A stretch of 64,000 nt of DNA from Pseudonocardia autotrophica (lineage in GTDB: Bacteria; Actinomycetota; Actinomycetes; Mycobacteriales; Pseudonocardiaceae), in assembly GCF_000717175.1 (NCBI RefSeq), contig NZ_JNYD01000004.1, positions 310,001 to 374,000 on the forward strand, in the 5' to 3' direction. The translations under genes and the position numbers were made by a program. The notes under the pieces were generated by a model. That model was not told the origin of the DNA, searched no databases, and saw nothing but the letters and a program-made list of their open reading frames with translations. This document shows, in pieces, positions 1 through 9,978 of the stretch. Each line of letters starts with the position of its first letter. The first letter of the stretch is position 1.

Positions 1-1261
<1,261 letters not shown>

Positions 1262-1732
1262 TCAGCGGCCCGCGGGCGGGGACTGGCAGGCGGGGCAGAG
1301 GCCCCAGTACACGACCTCGGCCTCGTCGATCGCGAAGCCTCCGTCGTCGACGGCGGTCAGGCAGGGCGGCTCCCCGACGGCGCAGTCGACGTCCCGCACC
1401 GTGCCGCAGGCGCGGCACACGAGGTGGTGGTGGTTGTCGCCCACCCGCGCCTCGTAACGGGCCACCGATCCGGCCGGCTGGATGCGGCGGACCAGTCCGG
1501 CGTCGGTCAGGGCACGCAGGACGTCGTACACGGCCTGGTGGGACACCGACCCGAGCCGAGCCCGGGCCGCCGCGAGCAGGGTCTCGGTGTCGGCGTGCGG
1601 GTGCTCGTGCACGGCCGACAACACGGCCCTGCGTGGCGCGGTGACACGCAGCGCCGCCTCGCGGAGGGAACGCTCGATCTGCGCGCGGCTCGGCACGGCG
1701 TCGATCCCACCACGGAAAGCTGACTGGATCAA
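1262..1732 (-). CDS. furA: Fur-family peroxide/iron regulator FurA
   Basis: Metal-dependent repressor of the katG operon in actinobacteria. The 156-residue product has the Fur winged helix ([14 protein letters not shown], then [18 protein letters not shown]), the metal-site segment [13 protein letters not shown], and a second Cys pair CPACQ near the C-terminus for structural zinc. The sequence closely tracks what I recall of mycobacterial FurA. The ATG at 1732 gives a slightly long N-terminus; the GTG at the Val of AVPSRAQIE (about 12 codons in) is an alternative start. It is directly upstream of katG and autoregulation is likely, though I did not identify an operator. Confidence 0.93.
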   Translation of the reverse strand: MIQSAFRGGIDAVPSRAQIERSLREAALRVTAPRRAVLSAVHEHPHADTETLLAAARARLGSVSHQAVYDVLRALTDAGLVRRIQPAGSVARYEARVGDNHHHLVCRACGTVRDVDCAVGEPPCLTAVDDGGFAIDEAEVVYWGLCPACQSPPAGR

Positions 1733-1751
1733 GTCCAGAAGAGTGGCGCCG

Positions 1752-1877
1752 TCACCGTGTCGTGGTCGGCGGCGCCGGCGGCTCGGCCTGCTGCGGCAGG
1801 GTGTAGATCTGGTTGGCCACCGTGCTGATCAGGGCGTTCACCGTCTGCTCACCGTGCCGCCAGCGAGGCACGGCCAC
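1752..1877 (-). CDS. Possible 41-residue ORF or gene remnant
   Basis: A short frame ends with protein-like rather than antisense-like composition ([19 protein letters not shown], then a Pro/Thr-rich tail). GTG 1877 is the only convenient start, and no Shine-Dalgarno motif precedes it. It could be the C-terminal relic of a decayed gene upstream of furA, or a chance frame. The remainder of the gap up to 2133 shows nothing coding that I can defend. No function can be assigned. Confidence 0.25.
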   Translation of the reverse strand: MAVPRWRHGEQTVNALISTVANQIYTLPQQAEPPAPPTTTR

Positions 1878-2002
1878 GCAGGGATCGACACCGCCCGACA
1901 CCGGGGCGCATGGTCTTCTCCGACGCTTGGAGGGGCTCGCGGGTGGTGGTGCACGAACGCCCGACCGGCAGTGCCGGGGACCGGGACGCGTCGATCCCTC
2001 AT

Positions 2003-2030
2003 GCTGTGGCACCCGCGGCACCGCCACAGC
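2003..2030. repeat. Inverted repeat in the furA-2134 gap
   Basis: GCTGTGGC at 2003-2010 and GCCACAGC at 2023-2030 form perfect 8-bp arms around a 12-nt loop. There is no T-run. It could be a weak hairpin terminator or an operator for the gene at 2134; the sequence does not decide. Confidence 0.3.
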
Positions 2031-2133
2031 CGCCGGACGGACGAGCCACGATGGGTGCGGCCCCACGAACTGCGCGTGGTGGACGGCCCGGGAGCGGGCC
2101 GGGGGATGATGGGCGTGGGGAGAGGAGGGGAGC

Positions 2134-2367
2134 GTGACCGAGGAGGAGCTGGTGGTCGAGTTCGCGCTCGCCCGCCTGGACAACCCCGGGCTGGACCTCG
2201 AGGAGATCGCGGCGCTGGTCGTGCGCCGGGTCGGGCCCGAGCGCATGCTCCAGTTCGCCTCGCAGAACCTCGCGACCCGCGGCGAGCTGCGCGGCGCCCT
2301 GTTCGAGTCCGCCGTCGAGCACGTCCTGCGGGTGGTCCTGACCCTGCGCGACGGCGCCGGCGACTGA
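2134..2367 (+). CDS. Small acidic protein of unknown function
   Basis: 77 residues, starting MTEEELVVEFALARLDNPG, with no signal peptide or membrane segment and an alternating charged/aliphatic pattern that predicts helices. GTG 2134 follows a strong purine-rich ribosome site (GGAGAGGAGGGGAGC), which is why I accept it as a gene despite its size. The stop at 2367 almost touches the 3' end of the convergent gene at 2369. I do not recognise a family; codon third positions are strongly G/C, as in its neighbours. Confidence 0.6.
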   Translation: MTEEELVVEFALARLDNPGLDLEEIAALVVRRVGPERMLQFASQNLATRGELRGALFESAVEHVLRVVLTLRDGAGD

Positions 2368-2368
2368 G

Positions 2369-3031
2369 CTACCCGTCGGTCAGGTCGTGCGCCGGGAGCG
2401 CGCCGAGGGACTCGAAGGCCGAGCGGTGGGGGCCGACGTCGCCCCGCTCGGTCCAGCGCGCGAGCTGGGCGGCGGAGCGGCGGGTCATCAGCAGGCGGGC
2501 CAGGTCGAAGTCCGAGGCACGGATCAGCACCGGGGCCTCGTCGACGGTGCCGGTCGCGGTCCACTGCCACGTCTCGCCGACGAGGGCGACCGACGGCCCG
2601 TCCGGCAGCCGGTCGGCCAGCCGCCCGGCGAAGCGGTCCCGGATCGCCTGCAGGCCCGGGGTGTCGCGGGCTCCGGGCTCGTGCAGCGCGCCGCGCAGGT
2701 CCTGCTCGTGGATGATCACGTCGCCGAGCGGCCGGGCGCCGTGGTCGCGCATCCACCCGCGAAGCGGCTCGGCGACCTCCTGCCACTCGGCGACGAGCTC
2801 GGCGACGGTGTGCCCGCGCCGCTTCTCCACCTGCGCGGCCGTCCACGTCTCGTTGTGGTCGTCGGGCTCGTCGCCGGCGACGACGTCCGCGCCCAGGCCG
2901 ACCATGTGCGAGAAGAGGTCGCGCACCGTCCAGTCCGGGCAGGCCGGCACCCGCACCTCGGGGTCGGGCGCCGCGGAGACCAGCGCCACGACCCGCTGCT
3001 GTGCCTGCGTCCACTCGTCGATGGGGTCCAC
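2369..3031 (-). CDS. Mycothiol-dependent maleylpyruvate isomerase-family enzyme
   Basis: About 220 residues with the DinB-like four-helix fold used by mycothiol-dependent enzymes. Family landmarks are CPDWTVRDLFSHMVGLG near residue 35 and a metal-binding His in DVIIHEQDLRGAL mid-protein. The substrate cannot be read from sequence; members include maleylpyruvate isomerases and thiol transferases. GTG 3031 (VDPIDEWTQAQ) is chosen because the fold begins there; TTG 3043 is possible. The neighbour at 3138, divergently oriented, belongs to the same superfamily, so the two probably share a control region of about 105 bp. Confidence 0.75.
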   Translation of the reverse strand: MDPIDEWTQAQQRVVALVSAAPDPEVRVPACPDWTVRDLFSHMVGLGADVVAGDEPDDHNETWTAAQVEKRRGHTVAELVAEWQEVAEPLRGWMRDHGARPLGDVIIHEQDLRGALHEPGARDTPGLQAIRDRFAGRLADRLPDGPSVALVGETWQWTATGTVDEAPVLIRASDFDLARLLMTRRSAAQLARWTERGDVGPHRSAFESLGALPAHDLTDG

Positions 3032-3137
3032 GCCGGGAGCCAACCACCCGGACGAAGGACGCGCGAGGGGGGAGATGTCGAGGACGGCGGACCGGCTCCG
3101 ACCACTCCCCGACACCACATCCGTAGGGGAGGACCCG

Positions 3138-3896
3138 ATGGACTTCGACCGCCACTGCACCGAGATCGTCACGCAGACGGACCTGCTCGTCCGCGACGCC
3201 GGCGGCGCCGACCTGCGCGCACCCGTGCCGTCGTGCCCGGGCTGGACCCTGGGCGCGCTCGCGCGGCACGTCGACGGCGGGCACCGGTGGGCCGAGCAGA
3301 TCGTCCGGACCCGCGCGACGGCGTTCCCCGACGACACGATCGTGCGGGACGTCCTGGGCGACGACAGCGGACCCCTACCGGCCGACGACCTGCGCGAGGG
3401 CGCCCAGGGACTGGCCGCCACCCTGCGCGCCGCCGGGCCGGGCGCCGAGGTCTGGGGCCCCTTCCACTTCCGCAGCACCACCTTCTGGGCCCGGCGCTTC
3501 GCCCACGAGACGCTGATGCACCGGGCCGACACCGCCCTCGCCGCGGGCACCCCGTTCGCGGTCGAGCCGGAGGTGGCGCTCGACGCCGTGGACGAGTGGA
3601 TGGAGCTCGACGTCCTCCCGCAGCACTTCGATCTCCGTCCGGAGAAGCGGGACCTGCTCGCCCCCGGCCGCACGCTCGCGCTGGAGGCCACCGACCGCGA
3701 CGCCGCGTGGTTCGTCGACCTCACCGGCCCGGTCATCACCTGGCGGCGGGGGGCGGGGGAGGCCGCCGTGACGGTCCGGGCACCGCTCACGGACCTGCTC
3801 CTGCTGATCTACCGGCGGCACGACGGGGCGGGCCTGCAGGTCGCGGGCGACGCCGCGCTGCTCGACCTCTGGCTGCACCACGTGGCGTTCGGGTGA
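3138..3896 (+). CDS. Mycothiol-dependent maleylpyruvate isomerase-family enzyme
   Basis: 252 residues from ATG 3138, which sits behind GGGGAGGA. The N-terminal DinB-like domain shows CPGWTLGALARHVDGGHRW near residue 35 and the mid-protein metal-site His in FAHETLMHRADTA. The C-terminal third (WRRGAGEAAVTVRAPLTDLLLL) matches the C-terminal lid domain of these enzymes. It is cytosolic by absence of a signal or membrane segment. It is divergent from a relative at 2369-3031; the two are diverged enough that recent duplication is unlikely. Confidence 0.78.
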   Translation: MDFDRHCTEIVTQTDLLVRDAGGADLRAPVPSCPGWTLGALARHVDGGHRWAEQIVRTRATAFPDDTIVRDVLGDDSGPLPADDLREGAQGLAATLRAAGPGAEVWGPFHFRSTTFWARRFAHETLMHRADTALAAGTPFAVEPEVALDAVDEWMELDVLPQHFDLRPEKRDLLAPGRTLALEATDRDAAWFVDLTGPVITWRRGAGEAAVTVRAPLTDLLLLIYRRHDGAGLQVAGDAALLDLWLHHVAFG

Positions 3897-4082
3897 GAAC
3901 CCGCCGTTCGGCGCCTCCGGGTGACCGGCCGCGGCGCGGGCGTTTCCCGTGTGGGTGCGCGGGCGTTGGACCCGATGCTCGGTTCTCGACGGATATCTAC
4001 TCACGGTGACCGAGCAACCCCGGAGGGTGTGTGGGCGTCTTCCTCTCGGAAGCCACCACACCGACACGAGGAGCGGCAGGGC

Positions 4083-4673
4083 TTGGGTACGCGGCGCTTC
4101 GCATCAGCCACCGGTACACGCACCGGCACACGCAGGGCGGTCCTCGCGACCGTCGTGGCCGCGATCGGGCTCGGCGGCGCCCTGGTCGCCGGCCCCGCAT
4201 TCGCCGAGTCGCCCGCCGCGCAGCGGGCGCACGCGGAGCCGCTGGTGGAGGGCACACCCTGCTCGGTCTCGGCCAAGGCCTGCGTGGACCTGGAGTCCCA
4301 GCAGGCCTGGCTGATCCAGGACGGGAAGGTCACGCGCGGCCCGGTCCGCATCTCGTCCGGCGGCAACGGCCAGGAGACCCCGATCGGCCACTCCCTGCGC
4401 GTCTACCGCAAGGAGAAGGACCACCTGAGCCAGGAGTCGCGGCTGCCCAACGGCGACCCGGCCCCGATGCCGTGGTCGGTGTTCTTCAACGACGGCGGCA
4501 TCGCCTTCCACTCCGGCAGCCCGGACCGGTCGTCGGCCGGGTGCATCCACCTGGAGCCCGCCGACGCCGAGGCCTGGTTCACCTACCTGCAGATCGGCGA
4601 CATGGTGCAGGTCGTCAAGGCGTCGGAGGAGATGGCGGCCCGCAACCCGCAGCCGGCCCCGGCCCACCAGTAG
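4083..4673 (+). CDS. Secreted L,D-transpeptidase (YkuD fold)
   Basis: Cross-links or modifies peptidoglycan stem peptides outside the membrane. The signature HSGSPDRSSAGCIHL near the C-terminus supplies the catalytic Cys and the upstream His of YkuD enzymes. The start is TTG 4083, because GAGGAGCGGC lies about 10 nt before it and the product then begins with a textbook signal peptide (RRAVLATVVAAIGLG, cleavage after AFA). Longer in-frame starts would place about 50 non-conserved residues before the signal. The mature protein is short (about 155 residues) with a single catalytic domain and no immunoglobulin-like module. Confidence 0.85.
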   Translation: MGTRRFASATGTRTGTRRAVLATVVAAIGLGGALVAGPAFAESPAAQRAHAEPLVEGTPCSVSAKACVDLESQQAWLIQDGKVTRGPVRISSGGNGQETPIGHSLRVYRKEKDHLSQESRLPNGDPAPMPWSVFFNDGGIAFHSGSPDRSSAGCIHLEPADAEAWFTYLQIGDMVQVVKASEEMAARNPQPAPAHQ

Positions 4674-4705
4674 CGCCCGGCACGGAAGCGGCCCGGACAC
4701 GACAG

Positions 4706-4726
4706 CGGCCCGGCCCCTCCGGGCCG
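4706..4726. terminator. GC-rich bidirectional terminator
   Basis: CGGCCCGG and CCGGGCCG form a perfect 8-bp stem around CCCCT. It sits between the convergent L,D-transpeptidase and DUF6010 genes. No U-run follows on either strand, as is common for actinobacterial terminators. Confidence 0.6.
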
Positions 4727-4744
4727 GTCCGCTGCTCCGTGGGA

Positions 4745-5215
4745 TCAGCCGGCGTCGACCGCCACCGCGTCGGCGGGTGCGGGGCGCGTGCGACGGTCGC
4801 CGACGAAGCCCGTTCCGTAGGCCACCGCGATGGCCGCGGCCACCACGAGGTCCCAGCTCAGACAGGCGATCGTGTACGGCTCGGGCGCGAAGGCGCGGCC
4901 AGGACCGATGTTGTGCAGCACGACGTCCCACACCGGGTGCAGCGCCCAGGCCGCCGCGAGCCAGTACGGCGAGCGCCGGATCCCGAGCACGGCCATCCCG
5001 CCGTAGACCAGGATCCCGACGACCTCGGCGGCCAGCCAGGCGCCGCCGGCGTCGCCCTGCGCGGCGAACACGACGTAGAACACGGCTGCGGCGATCAGCA
5101 CGGCGGCGAGCAGGATGCGCCCGGCGATGTCGCGGACGTAGCGGGACAGGGCGATGCCGACGAGCGACCAGAAGGCGCCGCCGACGGCACCCTCGACGAG
5201 CAGTTCGACCACCAT
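4745..5215 (-). CDS. DUF6010-type integral membrane protein
   Basis: 156 residues with about four to five hydrophobic helices; the conserved-looking segment AAWALHPVWDVVLHN carries His and Asp within the membrane region. It resembles the DUF6010 family, whose function is unknown. ATG 5215. It is last in a same-strand run with the membrane protein at 5280-5702 and the CopZ-like chaperone at 5743-5943, so a membrane-linked metal or stress role is possible but unproven. The C-terminus is a short charged tail. Confidence 0.68.
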   Translation of the reverse strand: MVVELLVEGAVGGAFWSLVGIALSRYVRDIAGRILLAAVLIAAAVFYVVFAAQGDAGGAWLAAEVVGILVYGGMAVLGIRRSPYWLAAAWALHPVWDVVLHNIGPGRAFAPEPYTIACLSWDLVVAAAIAVAYGTGFVGDRRTRPAPADAVAVDAG

Positions 5216-5279
5216 GATCGGTTCCTTTCGGGAGTGGCGGCCGGGCGTGACGCGCCCGGCGGCGAGGGAAGGGGAGGGG

Positions 5280-5702
5280 TCAGGACCGCGCCGGGCAGTG
5301 GCCGGTGTACTCCCTGCGACGGAGCAGCATCGCCGCGGCCATCGCGGGCAGCATCAGCACGTGGCCGCCGACCATGACGGTGCCTGCGGAGATCAGGCCG
5401 GCCCACAGCGGCGGGAACAGCACGAGGAACGGCAGGTACATCGAGGCGGCCATCTCGAGGGTCGCCCGCCACCCGTGGCCGCGGAACCGCATCCACGCGC
5501 ACATCGCGACGGACATGTTCGTGGCCATGATCAGGACCGCGGGCTCGGTGGCGTGGAGCACCGGGGTCCAGCCGAGGGCGTCGCCGGCGAGGGACCACAG
5601 CGGGCCGAGCGCGACCATGCCGACGATCATCGCCACGACCATCTCCAGGTAGTGGCGGACGAGGTGGCCGGTCGGGGTGGTGGGGCGGAGCAGCGTCTTC
5701 AC
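5280..5702 (-). CDS. Small multi-pass membrane protein of unknown function
   Basis: About 140 residues and four transmembrane helices, Met-rich in the helices (EMVVAMIVGMVALGP, MATNMSVAMCAWMRFRGHG). Relatives in actinobacteria are sometimes labelled FliP, which I regard as unreliable because no flagellar gene is nearby. GTG 5702 is preferred over an upstream start: GGAG lies 7 nt before it and the upstream residues are Pro/Arg-rich noise. Its place between a CopZ-like protein and DUF6010 suggests an operon. The many Met and His residues would suit a soft-metal or heme environment; that is inference. Confidence 0.65.
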   Translation of the reverse strand: MKTLLRPTTPTGHLVRHYLEMVVAMIVGMVALGPLWSLAGDALGWTPVLHATEPAVLIMATNMSVAMCAWMRFRGHGWRATLEMAASMYLPFLVLFPPLWAGLISAGTVMVGGHVLMLPAMAAAMLLRRREYTGHCPARS

Positions 5703-5742
5703 GAGGGTCTCCGATGTCGATAGGCGGTGGGGACGGGCGCGG

Positions 5743-5943
5743 TCAGGGCGCGCAGCGGTGCCCGGCGCGGGCGACGGCGGCGCGCACCCGCTCCGGGGCG
5801 GCGGCACCGGACACGCGCACGGTCCGGGCGGGCAGGTCGACCTCGACGGAGGTGACACCGACGACGTCGCCGATCCCGGCGGAGACGGCGCGGACGCAGT
5901 GCTCGCAGGTCATGTCCGGCACCCGCAGCTCGAGTACTCCCAC
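5743..5943 (-). CDS. Heavy-metal-associated (CopZ-like) metallochaperone
   Basis: 66 residues forming one HMA domain: beta strand, then the metal loop MTCEHC (residues 11-16), helix, and a second repeat of the ferredoxin-like fold. It binds Cu(I) or a similar soft cation through the two Cys and delivers it to a partner, usually a P-type ATPase. No such ATPase lies in the window; the downstream genes are two small membrane proteins. GTG 5943 follows GGAGGAGGG. The first gene of the short operon. Confidence 0.85.
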   Translation of the reverse strand: MGVLELRVPDMTCEHCVRAVSAGIGDVVGVTSVEVDLPARTVRVSGAAAPERVRAAVARAGHRCAP

Positions 5944-6071
5944 GGCGACGATCCCTCCTCCGGTCGCGTCCGCGGTTCGGACGCCTGGGAGAAGGGTCGG
6001 CGGGGCCGCTGTCCGGCCACTGTCCCCGCGCTGTCCGGGCCGGCCAGGTCGGGACAGGTGCCGCGGTCGGG

Positions 6072-9000
6072 TCAGTCCCCGCAGGTCAGCGGGCCGGGGC
6101 CCGTGCGGCGCGCGTCGGCGAGCGCCTCGGCGAAGGCCTGCTCACCGAGTGCCGTGCGCGCGCCGGACCGGGCGCGGTCCGCGGCCTCCTGCTCGACGGC
6201 GTCGGCCGGATGCCCGGTCCGGTCCCGGTCGGCCGCGGCCGCTCCCAGCAGCCGGGCGGCCCGGGCGGCGTCGCCCCGGGCGACCGCGACGCAGGCCAGC
6301 CCCTCGAGGGCGGCGGGTCGTGCGGCGGCGCCGCCGAGCTCGAGCGCCCGGTGGTGGGTGCGCTCCGCGGCGGCGAGCTCGCCGGACAGCTCGAGCACGT
6401 GCCCCAGCTGAACGGCCAGCGCGGCCGCGAGCCCGCCGATGCCGGCGGCCGCGAGGTGGTCGACGGCCGCGGTGAGCACGGACCGGGCGCCGGCCAGATC
6501 GCCGCGGCGGCGGGCGTCGATGCCGCGGACCAGCGCCGCGAACTCCGCGCCCGGGCCCGCGCCGAGCCGCCGCGCGGTGTCCTCGGCCTCCGCGCACCGC
6601 TCCAGGGCACGGTCGCGGTCGCCGAGGAGCAGGGCGCAGTAGGCCAGCTCGGCCTGCATCCACTGCAGGGTCAGCAGCAGCCCGAGCTCGGTGGCGAGTC
6701 GGGCGGACCGCTCGATCAGCGGCACGGCCTCGGCGGGACGCCCGGACAGGCGCACCGCGGTGCCGTGGTGACCCAGCACCGCGGAGTGGCCCCAGCGGTC
6801 ACCGAGGCCCGCGAAACCGTCCGCCGCCCGGACGGCGAGCCGCTCGGCCTCGGCGAGCGGGACGGATCCGGTCCGGAACCCGATCTCGGCGCGGACGAAG
6901 GTGGTCAGGGCGAGCCCCCACTCGTCCCCGGCCCGGTGCAGGGCCTGCTCGGCCGCGGTCAACAGCTCCTCGGCGCCGGCCGGGTCGGCTCCGGTCACGC
7001 CCTCGACGGCCAGCAGGATCCGCGCGTAGGTCGCGGGCCCGACCGCGCCCGCCTCCTCGGCGGCGGCCAGGCTCACCGCCGCCTCCTGCGCGCACCGCGC
7101 ACTCGGGTGCACCACGCACGCGCCCGGCCGCCACACGAGCGATGCCGCCTGGTGGGCCACCGCGCGCGCCGCGGGCGAGCCGCCCACCACCCCTTCGGCT
7201 GCACCGAGCACTGCGTCGACGACCCGCCGGCCTTCGTCGTGGCGGCCGAAGTACCACCACCAGCCGAGCGCCCCCACCAGCCGCAGGGCGACGTCCGGGG
7301 CGTCGGCGACGTGGTCGAGCGCCCAGGTCAGCGCCGCGTCGACGTTGTCGCGCTCGGCCCGCAGCCGCGCGAGCGCGGTGTGCTGGTCGCGGCCCCTCAG
7401 CAGCGGTGCGGCGGCCTCGGCCACCGCGAGCACCGCCTCGGCGTGCCGGCGGGCGAACACGGGCCGCTCGCCGGCCTCGTCGAGCCGGCGCCCCGCGTAG
7501 GCGCGCACGGTCTCCAGCATCCGGAAGCGGCCGTCGCCGCCGTGGGCGTCGACGACCAGCGACCGGGCGACGAGCCGGTCGAGCACGTCGAGCACCGCCC
7601 CTGCGGGCAGCGGGTCGCCCGCGCAGGCGGCCTCCGCCTCCTCCAGCGTCCAGCTGCCGCGGAAGACGGCGAGGCGCCGGAACAGGACCCGCTCCTCGTC
7701 GTCGAGCAGGGTGTGGCTCCAGTCGAGCGTGGCCTGCAGGGTCCGGTGCCGCGCGGCCGCCGTGCGCGGACCGGCGGTGAGCAGCGCGAAGCGGTCCGAC
7801 AGGCGCTGGGCGATCCGGTCCACGGGCAGCACGGCGACCCGGGCCGCAGCGAGCTCGAGCGCCAGGGGCAGCCCGTCGAGCCGGCGGCAGATCTCGGCGA
7901 CCGGCCCGAGCGTCGAGTCGTCCAGGACGAAGTCGGGACGGGCCGCCCACGCCCGCTCGGCGAACAGCCGGACCGCGTCGTTCGCGGCCAGCTCGTCCGG
8001 GGCCGCGCCGGCCGGCGGCACCGGCAGCGGACGCACCGGGAGCTGCACCTCGCCGGGCACCGCCAGCGCCTCCCGACTGCTGGCCAGCACGTGCACCGAC
8101 GGGCATCCCGCCAGCAGGCGTTCGACCAGCACCGCGCAGGCGTCGACGACGTGCTCGCAGTTGTCGACCACGAGCAGCAGGCGGCTGCCGCGCAGCGCCC
8201 CGACCAGCCGCTCCGCCGGATCGACGGCGGCGTCGCCGGCCAGCCCCAGCGCGTCGACGACCGCGGCCGGGACCCGCGCCGGGTCCTCCACCCCGGCCAG
8301 CTCCACCAGCACGACACCGTCGGGGAAGCGGTGGGTCACGGTGCGCGCGGCCTCGGTGGCCAGCGTCGTCTTCCCCGCCCCGCCCGGGCCGGTCAGCGTG
8401 ACGAGCCGGCGGTCCCGGCACAGCTGCGCCACCCGTTCCAGCTCCTCGCCGCGCCCCAGTACGGCGGTCAGCCGCGCGGGCAGTGGCGCGTGGGGACGGG
8501 GCCGGGCGACGGCCGGCGGGTCGAGGTCCGGGTGCCGGCGCAGCACCGCCTCGTGCACCGCCTCCAGCTCGGGTGACGGATCGAGCCCGAGCTCGTCGGC
8601 CAGGGCACGGCGGAGGTCGGCGTACGCCTCCAGCGCCTCGGCCTGCCGTCCCGCGCGGTAGAGGGCGGTCATCTGGTGCGCGCGCAGCCGCTCCCTCAGT
8701 GGGTGGGCGGCCACCAGCGGCTCCACCTCGGCGAGGACCTCGGCGTCCCGGCCCGCCGCCAGCCGTAGGCGGGCACGCTCCTCGACCGCCGTGAGCCGCA
8801 GCTCCGCCAGCCGGGCCTGCTCGGGACCCGCCCAGCCCTCACCGGTGAACTCCGCGAGGGGTTCGCCGCGCCACAGCCCGAGCGCCTCGGTGTGGAGCGC
8901 CTCCGCCCGGTCCGGGTCGGCGCGGCGGGCCAGCTCCACCAGCTCGGCCGCCCGGAGTGCGTCGACCCGGGCGGACCCGAGATCGAGCACGTAGCCGGGG

Positions 9001-9260
9001 GAACGGGTCGCGACGACGCCGGCGGCGCCCGCCGCCGCGAGCGCCCGGCGCAGCTTCGAGACCCTGGTCTGCAGCGCGTTGGCCGGGTCGTCCGGGAGCT
9101 GCTCGCCCCACAGGTCGTCGATCAGCCGGGCGCTCGACACGACGGTGCCGGTCCGCAGTGCCAGCAGGGCCAGCAGGGCCCGCTCGCTGCTCCGGCCCAC
9201 GTCGCGCCCGTTCCCGTCGACCACGACCGAGACCGGGCCGAGGAGTCGTACCTCGATCAC
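6072..9260 (-). CDS. AfsR/SARP-type regulator: winged helix, BTAD, NB-ARC ATPase, TPR
   Basis: Large (1062 residues) cytoplasmic transcription activator of the AfsR class. An OmpR-type winged helix spans residues 1-92 (LWGEQLPDDPANALQTRVSK), the bacterial transcriptional activation domain about 95-240, and an NB-ARC NTPase follows with Walker A GPGGAGKTT near 290 and Walker B LLLVVDNCEHV near 366. The C-terminal 450 residues are Ala-rich helical repeats consistent with TPRs. The ATG at 9260 begins exactly at the domain (MIEVRLLGPVSV). It is divergent from the DUF4188 gene. No biosynthetic cluster lies beside it, so its targets cannot be inferred. Confidence 0.93.
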   Translation of the reverse strand: MIEVRLLGPVSVVVDGNGRDVGRSSERALLALLALRTGTVVSSARLIDDLWGEQLPDDPANALQTRVSKLRRALAAAGAAGVVATRSPGYVLDLGSARVDALRAAELVELARRADPDRAEALHTEALGLWRGEPLAEFTGEGWAGPEQARLAELRLTAVEERARLRLAAGRDAEVLAEVEPLVAAHPLRERLRAHQMTALYRAGRQAEALEAYADLRRALADELGLDPSPELEAVHEAVLRRHPDLDPPAVARPRPHAPLPARLTAVLGRGEELERVAQLCRDRRLVTLTGPGGAGKTTLATEAARTVTHRFPDGVVLVELAGVEDPARVPAAVVDALGLAGDAAVDPAERLVGALRGSRLLLVVDNCEHVVDACAVLVERLLAGCPSVHVLASSREALAVPGEVQLPVRPLPVPPAGAAPDELAANDAVRLFAERAWAARPDFVLDDSTLGPVAEICRRLDGLPLALELAAARVAVLPVDRIAQRLSDRFALLTAGPRTAAARHRTLQATLDWSHTLLDDEERVLFRRLAVFRGSWTLEEAEAACAGDPLPAGAVLDVLDRLVARSLVVDAHGGDGRFRMLETVRAYAGRRLDEAGERPVFARRHAEAVLAVAEAAAPLLRGRDQHTALARLRAERDNVDAALTWALDHVADAPDVALRLVGALGWWWYFGRHDEGRRVVDAVLGAAEGVVGGSPAARAVAHQAASLVWRPGACVVHPSARCAQEAAVSLAAAEEAGAVGPATYARILLAVEGVTGADPAGAEELLTAAEQALHRAGDEWGLALTTFVRAEIGFRTGSVPLAEAERLAVRAADGFAGLGDRWGHSAVLGHHGTAVRLSGRPAEAVPLIERSARLATELGLLLTLQWMQAELAYCALLLGDRDRALERCAEAEDTARRLGAGPGAEFAALVRGIDARRRGDLAGARSVLTAAVDHLAAAGIGGLAAALAVQLGHVLELSGELAAAERTHHRALELGGAAARPAALEGLACVAVARGDAARAARLLGAAAADRDRTGHPADAVEQEAADRARSGARTALGEQAFAEALADARRTGPGPLTCGD

Positions 9261-9359
9261 CCGGTCCGCCGCCCCCGGCGCGGGCCCGTCAGCTCGGAGC
9301 GCACGGCGTCAACCAATCACGTGACTGCTTCCCGACGCGAGCCCCGGGCGCCTCACACC

Positions 9360-9405
9360 TTGACACAGATACTGTCGCTCTCCATTATTGGAGAGCGACG
9401 CTATC
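9360..9405 (+). promoter_or_regulatory. Sigma70-type promoter overlapped by a 10+6+10 operator
   Basis: TTGACA at 9360-9365, a 17-nt spacer, and CATTAT at 9383-9388 form a near-consensus promoter. Overlying the -10 is a perfect dyad: GTCGCTCTCC (9374-9383), six nt, GGAGAGCGAC (9390-9399), extending to 16-nt arms with two mismatches (9368-9383 and 9390-9405). A dimeric repressor bound here would block the polymerase. The regulator is not identifiable from the window. Confidence 0.8.
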
Positions 9406-9426
9406 TGCTATCTGAGGAGGTGCGGG

Positions 9427-9912
9427 ATGGCGCGGACGGACGGCCGGCGGACGACCCACGACCACGAGGGCGAGTTGGTGGTCTTCCTCATCGGCATGAC
9501 GATCAACCGCTGGTGGCGGGTCGACCAGTGGCTCCCGACGCTGCTGGCCATGGGCCCGATGCTGCGGGAGCTCTCGCAGGACCCGGACTCGGGACTGCTG
9601 GGGTTCCGGGGGCTGCTCGGCGCCGGCGGACCGACCGTGGTGCAGTACTGGAGCTCGGTCGACAAGCTCTACGCCTACGCGAGCGACCGCACGGCGACGC
9701 ACCGGCCGGCGTGGGCCGCGTTCAACCGCCGGGCCCGGAAGGCGCCGGGCGTGGTCGGGGTGTGGCACGAGACGTACCGGGTGGCGCAGGCGGAGAGCGT
9801 CTACGTCGGCACGCCCGAGCTGGGGCTGGCGAAGGCGACCGGCCGCGTCCCGGTGACGGCCCGAACCGACGCGGCGCGGCAGCGGATCGAGGCCGACCGG
9901 ACCGTGGCCTGA
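9427..9912 (+). CDS. DUF4188 family protein (monooxygenase-like ferredoxin-like fold)
   Basis: 161 residues. The segment ELVVFLIGMTINRWWRVDQW, followed by GPTVVQYWSSVDKLYAYASD and HRPAWAAFNRR, is characteristic of DUF4188, a family related to small heme- or cofactor-free monooxygenases. ATG 9427 is chosen over one 13 codons upstream because TGAGGAGGTGC directly precedes it and the longer form would run back through the operator. Expression is probably tightly repressed and strongly inducible, judging from the promoter. The substrate is unknown. Confidence 0.82.
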   Translation: MARTDGRRTTHDHEGELVVFLIGMTINRWWRVDQWLPTLLAMGPMLRELSQDPDSGLLGFRGLLGAGGPTVVQYWSSVDKLYAYASDRTATHRPAWAAFNRRARKAPGVVGVWHETYRVAQAESVYVGTPELGLAKATGRVPVTARTDAARQRIEADRTVA

Positions 9913-9978
9913 CCGGTCCGACCTCCACGCGCCGCCGGATGGGCCCGAACGTGCGCTCCGGGTGAGGTCAGGCGCGGC

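Noticed and set aside
3921..4082. Longer L,D-transpeptidase reading from 3921
   Set aside because: The extra 54 residues precede the signal peptide and lack conservation cues; a good ribosome site precedes TTG 4083.
5280..5858. Flagellar protein FliP
   Set aside because: The four-helix protein lacks FliP hallmarks and no flagellar genes are nearby; the label is probably a misannotation in databases.
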